A stretch of DNA of 64,000 nucleotides from Pachypanchax playfairii. Its lineage: Eukaryota; Chordata; Actinopteri; Cyprinodontiformes; Aplocheilidae. The translations under genes and the position numbers were made by a program. Shown in pieces: positions 30,060 to 42,713 of this stretch. Below the pieces are notes generated by a model. The model did not search any database, had not been told where the DNA came from, and saw only the letters and a list, made by a program, of their open reading frames with translations. Each line of letters starts with the position of its first letter. Position 1 is the first letter of the stretch. Where the stretch lies: the NCBI GenBank assembly GCA_006937955.1, contig SSNP01000015.1:5176786-5240785 (forward strand). The letters run 5' to 3'.

Positions 30060-33000
30060 AATATTGAAACTGTGGTATTGTCAAGTTAATCAGAATAATT
30101 TAATGTGAAGTATCATCTGCACAAATTGGCATTTTGTGAAGCATTTTCATGAAAAGTAATAGGTTTGGTGGTGGTCAGAGGGTCCAGTGGCACCTGGCAC
30201 CCCCACCTCTTTCAGTGTGTGTCCCGGGGCAGCTGTGGCTACAATATGTGTGTAGTTTATCACCACCATATGAGTGAGTGTGTGCATGAAAGAATGAATG
30301 ACAAATTGTGGTATAAAGTGCTTTAGAAGTTAGAATCTGACTTAAAAATGTGTATTTCAAGCACATACAATTTAGCTTTTACCAAAGGTTGTTGAAAATC
30401 TTTTCTTCAAATTTGAAAAATCTGACAGACCCATTGATGGTGTCACAGTTCTTATTTGAAATACATGCTTTTATGTTTTTTTTTTTTTTGTTTGGGTCTT
30501 GCAATTATTTTTGGTTGAATTTCCCTGTACAAAATGAGCCAGCTCCATATTGCAGTGAAACACATGTGAGTAAAGATGTTTTTCAGTAATGGCAGGGTTT
30601 GTTTTTGCAGAAGAGTGGGAGTGGATGCACATTACTAAAAGCAAGACTTGACTGAAATAATTAGGTGTAAAAAGCTATTTGTCTCCAAAAAGAATTAAAT
30701 AATACTTTGGTTGCTTTGTGATCACGTCCTTAATACCTATCAACACTCCCAAAAGAAAAGCAGATATGATGTCAGTTACTCTGCGTCTAAAACCCTTTTT
30801 GTTTTTCCAGTGGAAGCAATGCTTGTGTTCACTTGGGGAACAAAGAGGTTTGTATAAGCTGTTTGACAGAACCATGTAATATTTCACAATTTAAGTGTCA
30901 GCTGTCAAGAGTTTTAGTTGACATAAAGGGCTGCACCACTTTTCTAAAATGAAAAAGGCCTGACATTTTACTCAAAAGCTTGATATTGTAGCCTGTCTGA
31001 CTCCGACTAGAACAAATCTGAATGTGTAACGTTTCTTCTTACAAACATGTTTATCTTTTCTGTTTTTCATATTGCCACTGCACTCTATTCTACAACTAAT
31101 CCATTACTAACATTGTATCACTAAAATATATAAAAAAATCTGACATTATGTTGATGATAAGTGTGTTTAAATAAAACAAGATGGCCATTTGTGAAGTTTT
31201 AGTTGTTCAAGGTTGATGTAAAGAAACCTAAAACTGCAAAATATTGTTTTGCAGTTCATACAGATACAAAGCACATAACCTTGCATTCGCTGTTAATTTT
31301 GGTTTCCAGGATTATTTATAAGAAATTTAGTTATTTGCAAATTCAAATAGCATCAGCAGCAGTTGCCTGTCGGGGTTGTGATAGAGCCTTGAGCTTTTTC
31401 AGCAAAATTATCAAAAATATTTCTGCTGGAATAACCATGAAATGCAAAACTGAGAGTCATTTAACAATTTAAATGATACAAATTAGATCCAAATCTGTTT
31501 GAAATGGCAGAAATCTACTTTGATGTTGATCCCACAAGCTGTTAGCGTATCTATATGGTCAAAACGAATCTTTGTTTCTCCAAACAGAAGCTGTTCAAAA
31601 AGCCAGTTTTGATTAGATTTTAATTGTTCATGACATTTTCACATAAACCCACTTCAGTCGATCTGAATTATCTTTTAAAATGTGGGCCTTTTAGAAAATA
31701 TTAAATTTTAGATCCTGTCCATAATATATTTATAAACTGAGGTTTTCTTCTGAGATTTTTGGCGCTGATTTTTTGTGTATCTGTGTGAACACAAAGTAGA
31801 GATTTTCAGAAACGATGAGCTAGCAGCTCATCTCCTGCTACGGCCCTCAAAGCAAAGACAACAAAGCTGTTTTTACATTTTATATTTTATGTTTGTCTCA
31901 CTTCATTGCAATCCTGTCACCATCACACTTCGATTCTGTGCTCAAATTGTTAATTAAAACTGAAAATTGTATGACAGAGTGATGGGGACAGTCTTGCCTC
32001 CTAGTGGCACAGTGAAGGTACTAGAATACTATTGATGCAAACATTTTTAGTTTAAAACATACCTGGAGTGGTAGAGCAGGAGCCAGTCTAGATCCCGTGG
32101 CTTCTTAATGTGCATAACCTTTAAAGGGCTGCTGTGTATAACCTGTGGCATTATGATGCAGCAGGTGTATATTCTGCTCATGTGCACACACATACTGTTT
32201 TATGCCTGGAAGCAGTCTTATGCATCATTTTCTACAGAGAAGAATACTGTGCTGCATGAGACAAGGTAAAGAGGGATACATTTTTCATACAAATGTTGAT
32301 TTAATGCAATAAAAAAATTGTATTTCATTACATTTTAACATAATGAGTAAAAAAAAGACATTCAGCAGCAAGATGCTGAATACATAATGTATATGAACAT
32401 TTATGTGTAAAATTGGCAACATTTAATTCAGCTGAGATTCAGTTTTCATTCTGTTATATTTGTATTTATTTATTTTTTGCTGATAACATTTCAAATAAAT
32501 TAAAATAGAAATATTTTCTGCATTTTGTTCATGTGAATCTTTCAGGCTTTATGCTTGGAGAATTCCTGCTGCCGGTTAACACTACACAACATAGTACCAG
32601 GAAACATTCTGTCCAGCCCACACAGTGCGCACTTTGTTCACATCACATCCAGGACTGGTTTGTATGTGATCCATCTGCATTTCACATTTCCAGCAACTCT
32701 ATATGAGCCAAAGCCTTTGTAATAAAATTTCTTATTGCCTTTGCTCCTGCAGTCAGCTGGGAGCACAGACCATTGTGTTCTGCCTTTGTTGCCTCAGGAT
32801 GACATGCAGTCATGCAAGTAACTCTTGCATCAGTTCTCAGTGGTACTGCAGCTTGATCTCATGAGTGTATTCGACTATTTACAGTGCCAGTAGTTATACA
32901 ATATAACAGGTATTATAGGCAGCAGAGATACTTGTTACTTTAGTCAACCTATCTCACTTGTAAATACTGTTGATTGGAATTTCACACAAAAGAAGAAAGA

Positions 33001-33801
33001 AAAAGCAAATGCAAAAATAGACACACAAAAATAGCTCCAAATGTCACTCAAAGTGAAGTATTAAACCAAAGTGTTTCAAGAATTTGTTTTTGAACATCCA
33101 CAAATTCAACACTTTGAAACACCTGTCAGCGATTCCCAACTTTTGCCTCAGGGAATCAAACTCTCAGAGTTGAGCTGAATCTCTGACATTAAAGGCCCAG
33201 TGTTCAAAATTGTCCACTGGCAGACTATTGAAAGCATGAAATAGTGTTTATGAGAAAAAACAAAAACTTGTTTATGAATGTACATCTAAACCTCAGGCAT
33301 TTTTTTATCAGTTTAAAACGGATTTTGTCAGCAAGATTTTTTTTTTAACGTGTCATGTAGTAAACCAGAGCATTAAAGCTGACACTTAACTGACTGTAAA
33401 CTGTAAACCAGACCTCACACGTGAAATTTACTCTTAAGAAGATTATTCTCAGGTGTTATGAGAGAGTTATTAACTGAGTTTGGAGTGATGCCTTTCTATA
33501 TGATTGAGGCTCTTCAGTCCTGTGCATTCTGTTGGGAGGAGAGCATCATGGGGCTCCTTTGACAACCTCATCCATCAGCACAGCATGCCCCAGCTCCCAT
33601 CAAATGCCTGCACCGCTCCATAAAGTGGAGGAGGAGAGGTGTCACTCCCTAAACAGGATATATAGTCTCTCACTGAGACACAAATTAGAAGGTAAATACA
33701 TTACAGTGGAAGTAGCCTCTTCTGCGGCAACATGTTTGTACTGCTGCTGTGCCAAAAACAACACTGCAGGACCATTAGATGAGGATGCTTGGCTAGGTTA
33801 G
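30060..33801. other. Noncoding stretch
   Basis: No gene or element was identified. An acceptor-like pyrimidine tract with CTGCAG ends at 32753 and is followed by 22 open codons and a stop. An 89-codon plus frame (33532-33801) has no recognisable domain. Confidence 0.45.
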
Positions 33802-33838
<37 letters not shown>

Positions 33839-33865
33839 NNNNNNNNNNCCCCCCCCCCCCCCCCC
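33802..33865. repeat. Poly-C tract interrupted by an assembly gap
   Basis: 37 C residues, then 10 N (33839-33848), then 17 more C. The true length of the homopolymer is unknown. Frames reading through it as poly-Pro or poly-Gly are artefacts. Confidence 0.95.
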
Positions 33866-34407
33866 GCCACTCCACCCCAGCATTTTACCAACATCAAATA
33901 GGAAGATTAACAAAGTGACAGCTTTATCCTTAAAGGACAACTCAATAAAAATTACTGATTCACTTTATAACATTAAATACACAAATTGACAGCAGATGCT
34001 TGACACTTTTAAAATTATTACAAAGGCACAAAAATCTTTTATTTTTCTAATAGTGAATGGAATTAGAACTTTAATTTTGAAGCTTTTTTAAACCCTGTAG
34101 TATTCAGTCAGTCATAAATTGTAAGTACAGTTTCTCAGCTACTGACCTGGAGAACGTGTAGGCAGCTGCACTGGTTGTGATACACACAGTTTTGCTTTTT
34201 GCAGCTGCCTGTAAGCAACCGTGAAAAGCACTGGAGGGATTTTGACCTGCTGCCCGAACATCACACCTCCAGTCCAGAAAATCTACAAAAACAACCAAAC
34301 CTCATTGGTTTCCCATTAGTGAGCAGTGTTTCTCTTGCATGCTACAGCTGAGTTTGGGTGTCTGCAGCGGTAGCAAGTGATTTTTTTTTCCCTGTCTTTG
34401 CTTCCAG
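33866..34407. other. Noncoding stretch
   Basis: No gene was recognised. 34090-34310 is less AT-biased than its surroundings, with no identifiable element. Confidence 0.4.
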
Positions 34408-34517
34408 TGCCAGAACCTCTAAGCCTTGCTGTGCATTGATAGAAAGCCATTAAATATGGATTCAGCTCTATATATGTCACCTGAGCAGATGAGAAACGAC
34501 ACAGAGGAACTGAAAAG
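34408..34517 (+). other. Candidate internal exon with start codon
   Basis: A strong acceptor (long T/C tract ending CTTCCAG at 34401-34407) is followed by a 110-base segment and a donor, AAAAG|GTAGAT, at 34518. In that frame an upstream TAA precedes an ATG at 34456. It starts 20 complete codons beginning MDSALYMSPEQM and ending EELK, leaving phase 2 at the donor. The layout resembles a second exon carrying the translation start. I do not recognise the peptide. A phase-compatible acceptor at 47096/47097 is followed by 27 sense codons and a stop, but linking the two is speculative. Confidence 0.3.
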
Positions 34518-37500
34518 GTAGATTTTGAATTGGAATCAAGAATTTGATAAAGTAGTCAAAGAAGGAAAGGCTAATTTGCAGTAAAAGGGGGAAGCTTAGA
34601 TTCTGTGACGTGTGCAGAAACGGCCAGCTTCAAGGCCAGCAATGGAAATGTTCTGATGTGGCTTAAAGATGAGCTCTAAAACAACTTTATTTTACTCTTT
34701 TTGTGCAAGTATTTCAGCATCCCGTGCATGTAGAGCTGGATGGAAAGAACCTAAGCTGTCATGAATATGTATGCAGCGGTAAAATATAAAGGAACAAAAC
34801 TGCATTCACTGGAAGAGCCAAAATGCAACAGGAGAAGTACAAAATCGGGGAGATATTTACAAAACTTGGTGCACAAAAATAGACTTTTGAAAGCTTCACA
34901 GATCCATCTGCAGTAGAAGTAAAGAGTTTTCCAAAGTAGTGACACATGGAGCTGAATTAATTACAGTGGAACATCCCAGAGCAGGCCAAGTTTGAATCTC
35001 CTGAGGCAAAAGAGTTTGCCCCTTTCATCTTAGACACAATGCCATAGCTCCGCCTTTAGGCTGCGAGTGCGCCGGGTGTGTTTGGAAGCATCTATTTGTG
35101 TAAACAAATGTTCGCAGTGATGAGGTTCAACAATCATCTCACTGGGAGACAAGACCAGGTGTCTGCTTCTTTTTTTTTTTTTTTTTTTCCCAAAAGATGT
35201 CTGTTGTCTGACTACAGTGAATTATTCCCATAACAGCTTTTTACATTTTTGTTTCTTTTGTTTTTCAAACGCGTGATCACAGTCGAATCTGCAAAATCAA
35301 AACTAGAAGGGCAGAAGATGTGAAATGAATAGTATAAAAAACAAAAAATAGCAGAAGCACATGACAAAAAGCAGACAGTTTCACTGAAGTTATGAAGATT
35401 CAAACAAAAAGGAGAGAAAAAATGGATAGAGCGATGCTTCGTCGGGATGAATTTGCAAAGAGTGATCCAAAACTATTCATTTCAAACTAGATATTGACAG
35501 CAAAGGCCTCTGCCTGTCAGTAAGTGTGAAACAAGGGAAAGGTCAAAAGCATGATTTCTGTCTACATGTTCGACAAAAGGTTAGTGACAGTGTCAGAGTA
35601 GTTACCAGCTGTCAGTCTGTAATCAAATAACTGGCCCTTTTGGAAATGTCACACATAGGGTTTATTAGGCACTGGGATTGAAAACATGCACTTTGTTCAT
35701 GAAATCTTTTTTGCTTAACATCAAGTTGACAGTAAACTCTGTGTGTTGTGGCAGTTAGGTAGCAAGTTGCTTTTTTTCACTGTGCCAGTAGGAGTCAAGT
35801 CTGACAAGAATATTCAGAGCATTGGTGGTAACAGTGTCTGTCAGTACTAAAACAGGCAGAAGGGAATGAGCATAGTCACTAGAATAAAATCAAAAAGAGC
35901 GAGATCATTGCGTGTCAAACAGCAGGTGAGCACACCCCATGAATCACCCATAAAAACAAGGGTGGTGGTGGAAAAAAGAAAATCCAACTCAAATTGACAT
36001 GTTACTTTATGGTTCAGAATTTTAATGCTAGTAAAATGTACATGGTTAAAATAAATCTGCAATCAAAAAACGACAACATAAATGGGAAGTATTTACTTTA
36101 CGATCGTCTGTTCTGCTTTCTGAGGTTGTCTGAAATAAGTAAAAATACTATATTTCTTTTGCTCTATGGGAAATTTATTGGTTATAGTATTAAGCAGAAA
36201 TCTGGATAATCTTCTGCTTGTCTGAAACAATTATTGTTTACCATGAATAAAGATAAAGCATTCGGACTTTACTGGGCTTTACTAAGCACAGAACACTAAC
36301 AGTGGCTTTGCAAATAGTGAAAACTCAAAAATTACACAGCCCCTTTTTACTTTTACACACTGAGATAAGTTACAGTTCAATTATTTTAGAATTTTATGAA
36401 AAGCAGCAATTCGTCAACATTGCTGTTGTATTTTGATATCTTAAAAAAAAAAAAAAAAAAAACTAAGGATGAAATTTGCCAAAGAAAGTGAAGATTTTAG
36501 TGATCACTATTTTCAGATGAGGCGTTTGTTGCCAAAATTACACCACTGATGGGTCACGAGAGACAGACAAAATTAAAGCGACATCTTGCATGACAGCCTG
36601 ATCGAAATGAGAGCAGAGTTTAATTCTGTTAGTGACATGCCTTATTCGGTCTGTGTACAATTTTGAAGTCATGTCAGATTTAAATAGCTGGTTTTAAAGT
36701 CACTAACCAACTATCTGACTGCCTTGTACAGAGTAACATTCTTAGGTCCAAATACAGTATGTCTATTTATTATATAGTAAAATTATATTTCTGTAATAGA
36801 CAAAAGATAGTGATTGTGTACAATTTTCAGTATGTTGAGGCACGTTGAAAAGTACATAGTTAGGCCATATTTTGCCATTTTGACTAATCTAATAGTATAA
36901 AGCATAACTGAAATATTTTACTACTTCATAGAAAATTTGTGTCATATACCTTCCTGCCTCATGTCACTTTCCTGTCTGTATTCTGTGTTTTCCCACATCT
37001 TTTGGTCTTTATTTGATTAGTTTTGTGGCTCAGGTTCTGTGTAAGTGTTTTATAGTCCGTTTCTGTGATCTTGTTTTGTGTTCTGAAATTTCACCCACAT
37101 TTTTCAAACTTATTCTTAACTTTCTGTGGGTAGTGCACAAGATCTCAGAGAGAAGAATACGTATGGAAAGGAAAGTTTCCTTCTTGAAGATAATGTTGTT
37201 TTCCCTGGGACTTTGTTTTTAAGAGGGAGAGCTCAGTGATTTTGAGGCCTCGTTCTTTTAGTGGCAAGTGCAGACTTTCCTTTCTTTACAGGCACTGAAG
37301 AAAGTAATCAAGGATATTCATCAAATGTTTACACTCAGAGGATGATTGACATGAGAACATAAGTAATCAATAAACAAACCTAATTTTTGTATGTTAATTA
37401 CTTTTAGAGAAGTTTTTTTTTTGGTTTGTTTATTATTGTTTGCTAAGTAATTCAATATCCAACAATGAATCATAGAAAAACTCCTGATCTCATTAAATGA

Positions 37501-39149
37501 ATTATAACCGACTATCTAGCAAAATAAAGGTATTTTAATGTATTTCTTACAGACTTTGTCATTATCTTTTATCAAAAAATGAAACAAAAAAATCCAAAAT
37601 AAACTGTTTCTTTAGACAAATAAATGAAAAACACAAAACAAAAGAGGGTCTATCGGGCACAACTTTGTGACTTTGTACCAACAAAGACCTTCTAGTTGAA
37701 AACTTGTTGTATAGCAGATGATCAGCTGATGCATCTTTCAGGCCCTGTGTCAGTTCGCTCACTGTTCATCTGCTGTTGGAATATTTGTAAGCCAGACGCT
37801 AAGTCATTTGTCAACAAAGTGTCAGTTTACTGTTATTTTTTAAGAACACATTGTACACCATGTTGCCATTTTTTTTTTTTTTTTTTTTTGCCATTTGTCA
37901 ATCACTTTGTTTGTGCAGACAATTATGTTTTATTTCAGACTGTTTTCTTTGATATTTTAATAGTCTGGGTAATTGCAACTGAAGAAATAACAACAATCTT
38001 TGTGACAGCCTGATGTGTCTAAACGTCATACTGACACAGTTTGGGATTATTCCTCCTCCTTTAATTGATATTTTAGTAAGCTGTATTTTTAGGTTTGTTT
38101 CTCTGATTCTTAAATGTTTCATAGATCAGAGTCAATATTGTTAATTTCACTGAAAACTTTAGGATAAAAAAGCTGGAACAAAAATGTATAATAAAAAAAA
38201 CTGTAGAAAGACACTTGAAAAGATCACAAGAAAGAGGGAAAATTGGTTTTAAATATTTTTGTCTTGTTAGTTAATATTTAAATATGTATTTATGTATATA
38301 TAATAATTCACGTAAACTGAACCATGTGTCATAATACACAGATTTACATGTTTGGAATATATTAAACTCTAAACTATTAGAGCCAATTTTCTTTAAGAAC
38401 CATATTTTCAGTCTAAAGCCGCAAGATGTGTTAAAGTTTTTGCTACAAAACAAGAAAATACAGATCTCCTATTTTTCTTCTTTTATTTCACTACATCCCT
38501 CCTGGCAACACCAACAACACGCCAACACAAAAACAAGAAAGGGGTCATTTCAACTTTAGCCCTCTGACAGACTCACATATATGAAGGTAGAACAGCTCGT
38601 TATGAAGCTAAAAACACTAAAGTGCTTCTTTTAAACAAATTGGAACATTTAACAAAAAAAATAAACACTAAACATCTTTTAGATGCATTTATTACATCTA
38701 GAAATTACTGCAGTTAGTTACTGTAGCAGTATATTTGTTTTACAAAATGATGCATGTATATTTTTTACCTTTAAATTAAAAACATATCTGGCTGTGGGGA
38801 GTTTTGAATCAAAATTCAAAAAGTATTGATACATTTCAAATTTGCATATCTTCATCTGAATGTGAAAAATCTATAATGTATAAATAGAGAATTTATAATT
38901 CAAACAATCATAGACTCTTGTTTTGTTCCTTGTTTGTGTTCAGTTTCTAGCAGCTTTCTTTATATTCTTTTCCTTAGTTTTATTGTGATCACAATGTTTG
39001 AAATAAATATGTATGTCCTTTAACATTTTGAAAGATCTTTTTTTAAACTATTCAGTGCAGCTTTTTTGGAAAATGTGCCTTTCACTCCTGAGATGAATCT
39101 CATTTTGGCTGAGAGGAAGCACAGAGCTTTGCATGATTGGCTGTATTGC
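34518..39149. other. Noncoding stretch with homopolymer runs
   Basis: T20 at 35169-35188, A20 at 36443-36462 and T21 at 37869-37889. No gene was recognised. A T-rich segment at 36940-37110 loosely resembles the U3 of fish LTRs but has no termini. Confidence 0.45.
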
Positions 39150-39205
39150 TGTCCTCTCACACTCCCACAGACATGCATTTGATTTGTCACCAGCATCCAA
39201 AGTCT
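39150..39205 (+). mobile_element. Possible SINE tail fragment
   Basis: CTCCCACAGACATGCATTTG at about 39163 matches the inverted body motif (CTGTGGGAG...CATGCA) of the SINE copies at 20992-21204 and 61036-61222. Only about 50 bases are comparable and the head is missing. Confidence 0.25.
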
Positions 39206-40227
39206 AACCCAAACACTGCAAAGAATCTCAGAGTAAATGTTCCCTGTTGGCACATTTGAGTAGCACAGGAAATAAAAAAAAGAGCTATTCTTCAGAAGGA
39301 TCCTCTAAAAATGAAGGGAGATTAGAATGCACTACAAAATAAAGAAAATAAATGATGTGAAGATGACTTGGCATGTAAAAACATGCAGACTGTGGTACAT
39401 AATTACCATATGATAAGAGGACTGTGGGAAGTTTTCATTCAATCTTTTCTTGCGAGAAGAGATAGAAGAAGAAAAAACAGGCAAAACTTAAGTAATTGGC
39501 TTCAGAAGTTGCAGCTTTCTTGCCTTCCATTTCTAGGCTGAGAGGCAGAAAACCTGCCATGCTTGTCAAATCTCTGTGTCTGTTAGTGTGATGGCCAGAA
39601 AGAAAAAAAATGGCCTCCATCTGTATGAGTACAGAGGGAAATACAGGTTTACTTGAGTGTGGAAAAATGTCTCACTGTGAAAGTAAAGTATGTGATCCTG
39701 GCACCTATACTGAACATTCTTTTTCAAAACTGTTAAACTGTAAACTTCTGAAATATGCAATTACACTGACACATAGTTTTGGAAATAATTTCCTATGGCA
39801 TAAACAGTGATGTTTTCAATAACATTAAGGTGACACAATTTGCATTTCATGAAAAATGTTCCCTCTGGCAGAGTGTTATGTGGTATGTATGTGACAAAAT
39901 CTGATTTATGGTCAGACGACAAAATCTACGTAAGCGCTGGCTCGAAACAAGATCAGAAATGAATACAATCCTGAAGAAAAACCTGCAGTGGCTTTCTTTT
40001 CTATTCTCTTGAAAGAACATACATATTTAATGCTTATTTGCTTCATTTCAATATTTTCAATAAAATAAATTTCACATTCCAGAACACCTGCAATAATCCT
40101 GTCTGTAGACACCGATATGTGTTAGAATACCATAACAAACCCATCCATAAACAAAGGGAAAAAAATATATCTTCAGGGAAATCCTTGTTTTTGGTGTAAA
40201 TTTAGGTCCTATTCAGTTTTCTTTAAA
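39206..40227. other. Noncoding stretch
   Basis: Nothing recognisable was seen in this interval. Confidence 0.45.
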
Positions 40228-40904
40228 GAAGGGAACCAGAGAGTTTGTCGAACTATTATTAGATCACTTTCTTTAGGCACCCTGGGGAGGTCTATGTCAG
40301 GATACTGGAGGAGAGGGTCTGACTGATAGTTCTACCTCAGATTCAAGTGGAGAAATGTAGTTTGGCTTTGGAACACCAGAACATTTTTTTTTTTTTTATC
40401 TTTACTGGGATATTTGAGAGTGCATGGGAATTTATTCAACCAGTGTTCAAATGTTTTGTTAACATAAAGGATGTTTATGCATGTGTCACTCATGGTGACC
40501 TGTAAGGAGCATGGTACTTTGGGAGTATGGGGTTTCAGGTGTACTACAAAGGCTATTTAGCTCTTGAGCAACTGGCGAGGGATTGCATTCTTATACTATT
40601 TGTAAAAGATCAATTATCAGTCATCGATTTTAATAAGTATATAACTCTCCCAGGTCACCCCTTTGTCACCACCTTCATAGTTATTTGGATATAATGTCAA
40701 GAAGTGGAGAGTCTCTGATTCAGGTTTTGAACTGGATTGGTCCTTTTTGCAGCTGAAGCAGTCCTGTTGGCCTCATTGAGCCTAGACCTTCAGTTAGAGC
40801 TGGAACAGTTTGTAGTTGGGTGTGGAACAGATGAAGCACCTCCAAGTGCCAGGCCATGGTCCTTAGATGGAAAGAGATGGATTGCTTACTCCAGGTAGTA
40901 AATG
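40228..40904 (+). mobile_element. Rex3 (RTE-clade) LINE reverse transcriptase fragment, 5' part
   Basis: The sequence tracks the central reverse-transcriptase region of Rex3, a LINE spread through teleosts. It starts GGGAACCAGAGAGTTTGT, passes GGTCACCCCTTTGTCACC (the motif-B region, read LSQVTPLSP at 40645-40671), then the motif-C region at 40746-40775. There the usual FADD is replaced by FAAEA, removing both catalytic aspartates. The two motifs lie in different frames, so frameshifts are present. A T14-15 run sits at about 40386. The copy is truncated at the 5' side, is dead, and is interrupted at 40904 by a solo LTR. Confidence 0.75.
40900..40904. repeat. Target-site duplication, left copy (AAATG)
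   Basis: AAATG immediately precedes TGTTACGACC and is repeated exactly at 41591-41595. Confidence 0.85.
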
Positions 40905-41590
40905 TGTTACGACCTCAGTCGTATTTCCATTGTGTTGTGTAAGATTTTCCTTAATTTGGTTTTTTGCTTACATGCAAATGGGCGGTGGCTGTGTGATGCA
41001 GAGGTCCAGCTGTTTCTGTTATTACTGTTGAATTGGACCTTCTTAAATGCTCCATTCCCATACATCTGGGGAGCTCAGTCTTCCCATGCCGAAGTCTCCT
41101 CTTGTGTTCTAGGTTTGAATGTGTTCAGTGCTCTGAATTGCTCAGTGTATGTAGTTTTACAAGTTGAGGAAGAGATCAATTTTTCCTTTCGTTCTGTCTG
41201 CTGAATGCTTACATTTACAGTGCAGCTAACTTAAGCAGCTGTTTTGTGTTTGGTAGTTGCTAACCAAGTAGCTTGCTTTCTGTTTTGTAAAACCACTAGT
41301 TGCGTGAAAAATCTTGTTCTCTGTTCTTTCATAATAGTTACTCGCTAGGTAGTTCTCTTTTCATTTATCATTATCAGCTGTTTTAGGTTAGCTCACTTCT
41401 GCCATCTGTATCTCGTTGGGGTTTAGTTATTTCAGGAACGTCTTTGGTTGCATGTTATTTTAATGTTCCATCTCTCAGTCCCTGCTTTTGTTGATTGTGT
41501 ACAAAATTAAACTATTTTGTCTGACTGTACCATCTACACTCAGTTTTCTTATGTTACTTCCCACACACCCGGCAGAGCTGGGTCATAACA
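40905..41590 (+). mobile_element. Solo LTR (686 bp) inserted in the Rex3 fragment
   Basis: It starts TGTTACGACC and ends GGGTCATAACA, near-perfect inverted ends with TG/CA boundaries, flanked by an exact 5-bp duplication (AAATG). CTTAAAT at about 41042 may be the TATA element. ATTAAA at 41506-41511, about 80 bases before the end, may be the polyadenylation signal, so the LTR is probably in plus orientation. No internal retrotransposon sequence remains, as expected after LTR-LTR recombination. The family (Gypsy, BEL or other) cannot be decided from the LTR alone. The 100-codon frame at 40902-41204 is incidental. Confidence 0.8.
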
Positions 41591-41595
41591 AAATG
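41591..41595. repeat. Target-site duplication, right copy (AAATG)
   Basis: Exact match to 40900-40904 directly after the LTR end. Confidence 0.85.
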
Positions 41596-41790
41596 AGACA
41601 CTGTCCCAGGAGGACTTGTTTAAGTATCTTGGGGTTTTGTTTATAAGTGAGGGTCAAACAGAGTAGGACACTGAAAAGCAAACTGGCACAGTGTCTGGAG
41701 CAGTGTCAAAAGGTGACGCTGTCCGTTTACTAACTGATCTATGTTCCAACCCTCATCAAACCATTGTCAATGACCAAAAGATGCAATATA
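41591..41790 (+). mobile_element. Rex3 LINE fragment, 3' part, continuing after the LTR
   Basis: It resumes the Rex3 sequence at the point where the LTR interrupts it, with words such as GTTTAAGTATCTTGGGGTTT (about 41621) and GATCTATGTTCCAACCCTCA (about 41737) that follow the upstream segment in intact Rex3. Similarity fades at about 41790 before the expected C-terminus. Confidence 0.7.
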
Positions 41791-42460
41791 AATGTGTAAA
41801 TGTGTCTTCCTTTTTTTGAAAACCTTCAAGATTACTTAATATAGAAGTGAGTCCAATCAAAGATTTGCAATCTGTGTAAACAGAACAAGGAAGGTATTGA
41901 GCAGAAATCTTTCTAGTTAAACTGAGTTTTTAATCACCATTTTAAGATTCCCTTCAATAATGTGTAATGAGAGTTGTTATCACTGGTTTGCACTTTTGCC
42001 AAGCTCACTTCAAAATTATGGTCTGTATTTCCAGAAAACTTTTAATCAACCAAGTACTGATTTTTCTAAACTGATTAGCTGTTGCCACTCTGAGTTTGGC
42101 AAGTAAAATCCCCAACCGTCCAAGTTTCAATGTTGCAGCACATATTATTTATTTTTTTGTTAAGTTTGTCTTCAGACAAGTCATGGAACAAGTCTTTTAA
42201 GAAAGTTCTATCATGTCAAGTTATCTTTGAAATTGGCTATACAAACACAAGAGCAGGAAACTAAATCAGCATTATTTGTGAGCAAGACATCCTCAGCCCT
42301 AAATAAATCCACAGGGAAGAAATGTAAAGTTCAATTTTTCACTTGGCAGACAGACAGACTGCATGACTTTCCTGAAATACTTGCTGCTCAGTGGGAGATA
42401 AACAGCCAGGCAACTGAGCGTGAGCAGGTGCCTCAGCCTAACATTACATCTTGACTCCGA
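41791..42460. other. Noncoding stretch
   Basis: Nothing recognisable was seen in this interval. Confidence 0.4.
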
Positions 42461-42549
42461 TATAAAACACCCTCCCAACCACCTCCCCTCCATGACCCTT
42501 ACACCTGCACAGCATGAGGAGCAAACTTCAACTAAACACCTCACAGAAA
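42461..42549 (+). promoter_or_regulatory. Candidate TATA promoter with short first exon
   Basis: TATAAAA at 42461-42467 is followed by a C-rich stretch and an ATG at 42514. Twelve codons beginning MRSKLQLNTSQK run to a consensus donor GTAAGT at 42550. TATA-to-ATG spacing leaves room for a 20-30 base leader. No second exon was identified, and the peptide is not recognised. Confidence 0.25.
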
Positions 42550-42713
42550 GTAAGTAAAAATATGCATTTGTTTTGACCCATGTTTAGAGGAGTAGATGCA
42601 TTCACTATAATTACTGAAATGGGGACTTTCCAAATGCGAGGAATCTTGGGGGTAAAACAAACCTCTCAAATAGTTGCTTCTTTTATTTTACATACTAAGA
42701 TAAAAACACATTA

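Noticed and set aside
32733..32825. Exon after CTCCTGCAG at 32753
   Set aside because: 22 open codons then a stop, no conserved motif, and one of many chance acceptors in this T-rich DNA.
33701..33989. Poly-Pro and poly-Gly frames
   Set aside because: They read through the poly-C run and its N gap.
36930..37260. T-rich segment resembling LTR U3
   Set aside because: No TG/CA termini, target duplication or TATA/polyadenylation pair could be placed.
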